From contig JALOCC010000026.1 in assembly GCA_023227945.1 (NCBI GenBank), positions 1 to 26,118 on the forward strand: DNA of 26,118 nucleotides, read 5' to 3'. This DNA comes from Candidatus Omnitrophota bacterium. Lineage in GTDB: Bacteria; Omnitrophota; Gorgyraeia; Duberdicusellales; 4484-171. Made by a program: the position numbers and the translations under genes. Of this stretch, positions 22,069 to 26,118 are shown one piece after another; position 1 is the first letter of the stretch, and each line of letters begins with the position of its first letter. The notes under the pieces are model-generated. The model was not told where the DNA came from and did no database searches. It was given only the letters and a program-made list of their open reading frames with translations.

Positions 22069-22920
22069 TTACACACAAAAGTCCTCGATGAAATTCTTAA
22101 AATTATTTTGAATCATGTGTTTTACATCATTTCCAGAAAGACTTCTCGGGTTCATTAACGTAGTCTCTGATCTAAAGATAAACCTTGGATTGCAAAAGCT
22201 CGTCATCGGATTTCCTAAATTTTTCCTTGATGAAAAGGTAAAATTAAGATTGTCCGAATACCGAAGCAATGATGGGCATATCAATTGAAAGACCTTTTTA
22301 AAATCAAAACAGGATTCAATTTCATCCATCACCACCATATAGTAGTTTTTACCCCGAACAGAAGCGGGTCCGAAAGAATTGGAATCAACGACAACCGTTC
22401 CTTTTCGTCCCTTTTCAATATCTTCTTCGGTTAAGAAGACAACACTGTCAAACGTCTTCGACCCTATTCTCGACTCTAAGAACGGATTTAGTCTCACGAG
22501 ATTTAAAAATGTATCCAATATGAAACAAGAAGAATTGAGGTTAGGACCAAAGAAACTGAAAAAGAATTTTGAACCAGATACAAAGTGATATTCTTTGCAG
22601 GGATCTTTACTTTTCCTTAAGAAACTTTCCAATTCGTATGCCATGACAAGAGATCCTAGTAGTGTCTTCCCGGAACGCCTACCGCAAACAGCAGAAACTA
22701 ATCTACTGTTTTTTTCACCGAACAAGATGTTGTTTTCAGACAAATGTTTAAACAGTTGTTTTTCCGTCATCTGACGGGGTTCATAGACTTTTAAAGGGTC
22801 TTCTACCTCATATAAAACACTGTCGTCAAATTCCATGCCGTAAGCAAGCTTAAGGAACATGCGCTGTCCTATGCCAAGTTCTATTCCAAGACTTTTCGTG
22901 AATTCGATGATATCCGTCAT
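22069..22920 (-). CDS. ATPase-only paralogue of the terminase large subunit
   Basis: A 283-residue protein that aligns along its whole length with the ATPase half of the terminase encoded next to it. Shared blocks: LGIELGIGQRMFLKLAYGM (cf. FGIKLRPAQRVILKMLYGL), Walker A VCGRRSGKT (78-86), AYELESFL, LTEEDIEKGRKG (cf. YTDEDIANGKNK), SVRGKNYYMVVMDE with Walker B at 193-200, FSSRKN at the coupling motif, and the end MNPRSLSGNDVKHMIQNNFK (cf. MNPDLITSEDLKTERRRNRN). It stops at the ATPase-nuclease linker; no nuclease motif follows. The adenine-side Q19-R20 and the Walker residues are kept, but the stretch after Walker A differs from its neighbour (VSGSKFFFSFFG in place of VLNVAPTDEQAG). ATG 22920 has TGAGG nearby. 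An old, diverged duplication under coding constraint, not a fresh pseudogene. Role unknown: second motor subunit, regulator or DNA-recognition partner. Confidence 0.8.
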   Translation of the reverse strand: MTDIIEFTKSLGIELGIGQRMFLKLAYGMEFDDSVLYEVEDPLKVYEPRQMTEKQLFKHLSENNILFGEKNSRLVSAVCGRRSGKTLLGSLVMAYELESFLRKSKDPCKEYHFVSGSKFFFSFFGPNLNSSCFILDTFLNLVRLNPFLESRIGSKTFDSVVFLTEEDIEKGRKGTVVVDSNSFGPASVRGKNYYMVVMDEIESCFDFKKVFQLICPSLLRYSDNLNFTFSSRKNLGNPMTSFCNPRFIFRSETTLMNPRSLSGNDVKHMIQNNFKNFIEDFCV

Positions 22921-22927
22921 ACATACC

Positions 22928-23455
22928 TCATGTTTTTATTTCGGCTATCTGCCGTTTTAGTTCCTTTCTCCAATCCCCCATGACTTCGGTTAGATTTTGA
23001 AAGAAAATGTTTGAGATTTCGATGCTAAAACCAGACTTGGCAAAGCTTTCCTGACATTTCATCATGAAAAACCTCCAAATTATTTTCATTGAAGGAGAAT
23101 TCACATCGATGCTCGATTGGGCGTCAAATTCTTTCCTTGCCATGAAAGCTTTAAGCATCTTATCTACTATTTCTGCTCTTTTCGTAGAAATGACTGAAGA
23201 ACTTTCTATATTCCCAATTTCATCAGCCATCGCAATGTTACCAGCAAGGTTGTCAATTTCCCTTACATATTCAGAAACAAGTGAATCAAGGATATCTTCA
23301 AGAGTCATATCTTTTGATGCAAGTTTTTCTGTAAGAGTCTGCCCGTTGTAAAATTCTCTAATTTTCTTATTTTTATAGGAAAGTTTGTCTTTTGTCGTTG
23401 CGGGTAATTCTGAATTTAAGACCGTGATTTCTTGACGGTCTATATTTTCATCCAT
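22928..23455 (-). CDS. Unknown; candidate small terminase subunit
   Basis: A 175-residue, all-helical protein directly upstream of the two terminase ATPases, the usual place for a small terminase. The sequence shows LSYKNKKIREFYNGQTLTEK, an N-terminal part that could hold an HTH (MTLEDILDSLVSEY), a long central helix (ISTKRAEIVDKMLKAFMARK) and a C-terminal helical block ending in WRKELKRQIAEIKT, a general layout compatible with small terminases (DNA binding, oligomerisation, large-subunit contact). No specific family motif is visible, so this rests on order and size alone. ATG 23455 follows AAGGAC. Confidence 0.45.
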   Translation of the reverse strand: MDENIDRQEITVLNSELPATTKDKLSYKNKKIREFYNGQTLTEKLASKDMTLEDILDSLVSEYVREIDNLAGNIAMADEIGNIESSSVISTKRAEIVDKMLKAFMARKEFDAQSSIDVNSPSMKIIWRFFMMKCQESFAKSGFSIEISNIFFQNLTEVMGDWRKELKRQIAEIKT

Positions 23456-23466
23456 ATTTTTTGTCC

Positions 23467-24681
23467 TTAAAACTGTATTTCAAAATCTTCTTCTTCTGGA
23501 ATTTTAATATCTTCAGAAAATCCTTCAGAAAATCCTACTTGGAGGTTTCCTTCCGATTCCGGAATATTTATTTCATCCGGACTAGAAAATCCCATGTCAA
23601 CATCAACATTTCCGATTCCTTCTAGACTAGAATTTTCTTCTGAAACATCGATTTCAATTGAAGTGGCGGCTCCTTCAGAAACAGGAATATTTTCAGCGTC
23701 TTCAAATAATTTTATACCCATCTGATTATTTTCCATATCTTCTAATTCCACGGTTTCTAAATCATCACGAAGGCTGATATTGTCTGACCTGACAGGAATT
23801 TCTATTTCAGGTGTTTTAACTTCAATTTCAGGTATTTCAACATCTTGTGATGTAGTGGTAAATATGTCTTCTGGGTTTGCCTCAAACTTTTCTTCTACGT
23901 TGATTCCGTTTTCAAAAGCCAGGAAGAACTTCTTAAGCCTGTCATAAGGTTTATCACAACTTGCCGTAATTTTCTTTATAACATCTTCGTTCCCGTCTTT
24001 ATTGTCAAAACCAGCATTCATGACATCAATCATGGTGTCTCCAGCCCATTTTTCATCAATATCCCCTGCACCGGCAATAAGAACCAAAGATGTCGGAATA
24101 CAGGCGAAATATTCTTTCTTCACGTAATCATCATTTAAACAGGAAGCAACCATATCCATAGGACCTTCTTTAATTTTGAAATCTAAGTTCTCCGTTTTAG
24201 GCATTCTGTTTATTTTTGCGTGTTCTTTGCAAGAGCACCCCAATACGTATCCGAAATGCTTACGATATGGATTTTTTACCGCCGATTCAAATGCTTCTTT
24301 GCAAGAATTGTAACCTCTGGCATCTAGTATGAAACGACCTACAGATCCATAAAGTTTTAATTGTTTTTCGATATCCGGTTTAAAAAGCGCGACAATTTCT
24401 TTCTTGTTATTTTGGGAAATCCTTGACTTAATAACGTCGATTTTACATCCTGCATTCATCATGTTTCTTACGGACTGAATGATTTTCTGTTTAGCATTTC
24501 TCATCATTTTCATAGATCCTTCTGGTTCAGAAGAAGGTATAAAATCACCATTCCACTGTTTCTCAAGTTCATCTTTACAGTCAAAAGGGTTCCTTTCATT
24601 CTTTTTTACATCATAGGAATCATTTTCTTCCATCCATGAAAAATCGGGTTTAAGTTCGTTAATCTTCTGTATGAAATTCAT
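23467..24681 (-). CDS. Unknown protein with acidic repetitive C-terminus
   Basis: A 404-residue protein. Residues 50-270 look folded, with a conserved-looking cysteine motif in FGYVLGCSCKEH and segments PMDMVASCLNDDYVKKEYFA and TSLVLIAGAGDIDEKWAGDT. From residue 280 the chain is acidic and repetitive: PEIEVKTPEIEIPV, SEGFSEDIKIPEEEDFEIQF; the DNA here carries tandem TTCAGAAAATCC-type repeats (about 23511-23535). Such tails often bind partner proteins. The start lies in the tail of the gene upstream, with GAGGCATAATC before the ATG. First long gene after the promoter motif at 25091. Function unknown; context is DNA packaging. Confidence 0.5.
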   Translation of the reverse strand: MNFIQKINELKPDFSWMEENDSYDVKKNERNPFDCKDELEKQWNGDFIPSSEPEGSMKMMRNAKQKIIQSVRNMMNAGCKIDVIKSRISQNNKKEIVALFKPDIEKQLKLYGSVGRFILDARGYNSCKEAFESAVKNPYRKHFGYVLGCSCKEHAKINRMPKTENLDFKIKEGPMDMVASCLNDDYVKKEYFACIPTSLVLIAGAGDIDEKWAGDTMIDVMNAGFDNKDGNEDVIKKITASCDKPYDRLKKFFLAFENGINVEEKFEANPEDIFTTTSQDVEIPEIEVKTPEIEIPVRSDNISLRDDLETVELEDMENNQMGIKLFEDAENIPVSEGAATSIEIDVSEENSSLEGIGNVDVDMGFSSPDEINIPESEGNLQVGFSEGFSEDIKIPEEEDFEIQF

Positions 24682-24683
24682 GA

Positions 24684-25055
24684 TTATGCCTCGGTTTCAA
24701 TTGTTGTAATGTCGTCTTCTAAATCTTGAAGGGTTAATATGTCCGACGCGTGAACCGGCCTGATAAAGGAATTATCGTCACTCATTTCCCATAGGCAATG
24801 ACGAAGTTTATGGACCAAAACACTCCCTCCGTCTCTCCTTTTACCAGCAGCGACAAACATTCTTTTTACATATTCCGAATCCTTCGGAAGTTCTTTGACG
24901 AGCCTCTTATTGTTTCCAAGTATACAATCAATTCCGAGACTTGAATGCCAGCGGAAATTTTCACACAATGAATCGTCTTCCGAAACGGAATTACTGACGC
25001 TGACGCTAGCTATGCGCTTCTTGATTTCTGCCAATTCTTTAGAAAGTTTAGACAT
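24684..25055 (-). CDS. Unknown protein, first gene of the packaging unit
   Basis: A 123-residue protein, helical N-terminus (LSKELAEIKKRIASVSVSNS) followed by CENFRWHSSLGIDCILGNNK and KRMFVAAGKRRDGGSVLVHK. The region LVHKLRHCLWEM is basic and could contact DNA or RNA. No family recognised. ATG 25055 follows GAGGTC; the TTTTTTTGATA motif is 35 bases upstream, so this gene opens the transcript that leads to the terminase and portal genes. It ends three bases before the next start. Confidence 0.45.
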   Translation of the reverse strand: MSKLSKELAEIKKRIASVSVSNSVSEDDSLCENFRWHSSLGIDCILGNNKRLVKELPKDSEYVKRMFVAAGKRRDGGSVLVHKLRHCLWEMSDDNSFIRPVHASDILTLQDLEDDITTIETEA

Positions 25056-25090
25056 ATTTGACCTCTTCTTTACCTATATCCTTGTTTTAA

Positions 25091-25101
25091 TATCAAAAAA
25101 A
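25091..25101 (-). promoter_or_regulatory. Putative late promoter motif TTTTTTTGATA (packaging unit)
   Basis: Minus-strand TTTTTTTGATA in the 53-base gap after the sigma-like gene, 35 bases before the next start codon. No hairpin precedes the T-run, so it is not a terminator. Confidence 0.45.
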
Positions 25102-25108
25102 CTGTCTT

Positions 25109-25684
25109 TTAATCCATGATAGCATCCAAGATTAAACCGTTCCTTCGATAAGTCCTTTTGATTATATTCAAGTTTTTCCCTATCGTGTAAAAGATTTCAT
25201 ATATCGGCCAAATCTTTTTTTTCAGAAGTCGTTCAAGACATTTTTCAAAAGTTGAAGAGACTTTAACTTGAGACATTTTGAGAACTTCTGCCGTACAGAT
25301 GTATGATGTAGAAAAGAATAACATCGTAAGAATCGCCTTTTCCTGTTCATTGAAGTATTTCGAAGCATCCTTTTCCAAAAATTCAACAAAGATATCAGAA
25401 ACGGATTTAAGGTATGAAATACATTTCAATCTTTTCCTTATCTGTTTTATATCATAACACAGGCTTGATTGTCCCCTTTCCAAAATATCCTGGACTTCGG
25501 TTTGTTTTTTTCGAGATAGGAATATCAGGTAAAGTATATCCCTGTCTTTCGGATTCAAAAAAGAAAAAAGAGTCCTAAAGTATTTGACATTTTCAACGGT
25601 TAAAAACTGTTCGGCTTCCCCTTCTACGGAAATATCCTTATAGTTTTCAACATCTCCACCGACATAGCTGACCTGAATTGACAT
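25109..25684 (-). CDS. Sigma-factor-like protein with two region-4-type HTH domains
   Basis: A 191-residue protein. Residues about 43-90 (LNPKDRDILYLIFLSRKKQT, then EVQDILERGQSSLCYDIKQI, RKRL) follow the sigma-70 region 4 layout: helix, helix, turn, recognition helix. Residues about 113-160 (FNEQEKAILTMLFFSTSY, then CTAEVLKMSQVKVSSTFEKC, LERLLKK) repeat the layout. No region 2 (the -10 binding part) is evident, so this is not a normal full sigma factor; it may be a minimal phage specificity factor that works with host or phage partners, or a DNA-binding regulator. It lies between the NusG-like gene and the first copy of the repeated TTTTGATA motif, which makes it a natural candidate reader of that motif. 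This link is inferred. Confidence 0.55.
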   Translation of the reverse strand: MSIQVSYVGGDVENYKDISVEGEAEQFLTVENVKYFRTLFSFLNPKDRDILYLIFLSRKKQTEVQDILERGQSSLCYDIKQIRKRLKCISYLKSVSDIFVEFLEKDASKYFNEQEKAILTMLFFSTSYICTAEVLKMSQVKVSSTFEKCLERLLKKKIWPIYEIFYTIGKNLNIIKRTYRRNGLILDAIMD

Positions 25685-25701
25685 CGTTTATACCCCCAGA
25701 A

Positions 25702-26094
25702 TTACAGAAAACGTTTAAACCATTCCTGATTAGTCATGTTGCATGGCATCTCTTTGAAAATAGATTTTTCAAATCTTAATTCTTTCGGAGAAAATTCTCT
25801 AATGAATGACCTGATATAGAACTTGAAAAGCACCTTTATTTTAGATCCTTCACGGTTTTTGCCGACAACCAATCCATATAGATTTTTAAGATATCCTTCC
25901 CGTACATTTATAACGTCTCCCTTTTTAAACTTAGCATCAGAACCGTTTTTTTCTATAGACTTGGTGAATTTACGGACTTCCGATTCTTGGAAACGATATG
26001 ATCTCCCGTTATTCTCGACAATTCTCAAAACAGCAGAAAGTCTAAGAATCTTGTCTTTTAAAGAATTGAAATCCGGAGAACAAATAAAAACCAT
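25702..26094 (-). CDS. NusG-like KOW-domain protein
   Basis: A 130-residue protein. Residues 56-108 match a NusG C-terminal KOW domain: FKKGDVINVREGYLKNLYGL, VVGKNREGSKIKVLFKF and FIREFSPKELRF, compare 'F..GD.V.V..GPF....G.V......K..V.V..FGR...VEL....' in NusG. The N-terminal 55 residues are too short for a full NGN domain, so RNA-polymerase contact through NGN is doubtful. NusG-family proteins bind elongating RNA polymerase and ribosomes; a phage version could act as an antiterminator for the long late transcripts. GGGAG lies five bases before ATG 26094. It begins the visible part of a transcript with the sigma-like gene 17 bases downstream. Confidence 0.65.
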   Translation of the reverse strand: MVFICSPDFNSLKDKILRLSAVLRIVENNGRSYRFQESEVRKFTKSIEKNGSDAKFKKGDVINVREGYLKNLYGLVVGKNREGSKIKVLFKFYIRSFIREFSPKELRFEKSIFKEMPCNMTNQEWFKRFL

Positions 26095-26118
26095 GTATTC
26101 TCCCGTTTTTTTTATTTC

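Noticed and set aside
22069..22920. Terminase paralogue as a pseudogene or a frameshifted 5' part of the terminase
   Set aside because: Both genes contain a complete ATPase domain, so one is not the missing half of the other, and the shorter frame is intact with conserved Walker motifs.
1..26118. tRNA genes, CRISPR arrays or insertion sequences
   Set aside because: The presence of a CCA-adding enzyme prompted a look for tRNAs, but no T-arm-like sequence was seen in the gaps. No regularly spaced repeats and no transposase or terminal repeats were seen.
1..26118. Stop-codon reassignment as in some large gut phages
   Set aside because: TAG ends genes at 4005, 9714 and 11255 in tight gene arrays, and TGA and TAA are also used as stops; frames are long without needing recoding.

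Overview
The window is the late, virion-morphogenesis region of a tailed double-stranded DNA phage (Caudoviricetes), probably one with a large genome. Evidence for this: a large terminase, a portal, a prohead protease, an acidic scaffold-like protein and an HK97-type major capsid protein lie in packaging/head order; the genes are densely packed and often overlap by 1-4 bases; almost every gene has a purine-rich ribosome binding site (AAGGAG/GAGG type); the DNA is AT-rich. There is no integrase or cell gene. Every supported gene is on the minus strand, so transcription runs from high to low coordinates. TAA, TGA and TAG all end genes, so no code reassignment is seen. Two proteins carry Sec-type signal peptides, but the host cannot be named from the sequence.

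Layout in transcription order. (1) 26094-25109: two putative transcription regulators, a NusG-like KOW protein and a protein with two sigma-region-4-like HTH domains. (2) 25055-16192: packaging and portal block. It holds three unknown or candidate small-terminase genes, an ATPase-only paralogue of the large terminase, the full large terminase, a coiled-coil protein, the portal, a long disordered protein and an exported proline-rich protein. (3) 16192-11479: a locus invaded by homing endonucleases. A GIY-YIG gene, a NUMOD/PD-(D/E)XK gene and a zinc-finger Vsr-like gene sit in and around a class II CCA-adding tRNA nucleotidyltransferase. That enzyme now survives as a short N-terminal relic, a polymerase-head fragment fused to an endonuclease, and a separate HD-domain gene. 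(4) 11476-8484: small virion or accessory genes, including an exported protein and a WYL-like protein. (5) 8438-5573: a ferritin with an apparently intact diiron site fused to a small beta-barrel-like domain, a protein with two copies of a DPxH...GW motif, and a zinc-ribbon protein. (6) 5534-761: prohead protease, a second DPxH...GW protein, a terminator, a structured leader, scaffold-like protein, decoration-like protein and major capsid protein, then a strong terminator. (7) 541-1: a LAGLIDADG endonuclease that runs off the window.

A short motif, TTTTGATA with a longer T-run in most copies (TATCAAAA on the plus strand), occurs seven times. All copies are at gene junctions, six of them 24-38 bases before a start codon. 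They divide the region into transcription units, and the seventh lies just after an intrinsic terminator. This looks like a phage late promoter, and the sigma-like protein encoded upstream is a natural candidate to read it.

The most unusual features are the ATPase-only terminase paralogue directly before the real terminase, the ferritin inside the head-gene cluster, and the nucleotidyltransferase broken by endonucleases but apparently kept working through a duplicated N-terminus with its own internal start.
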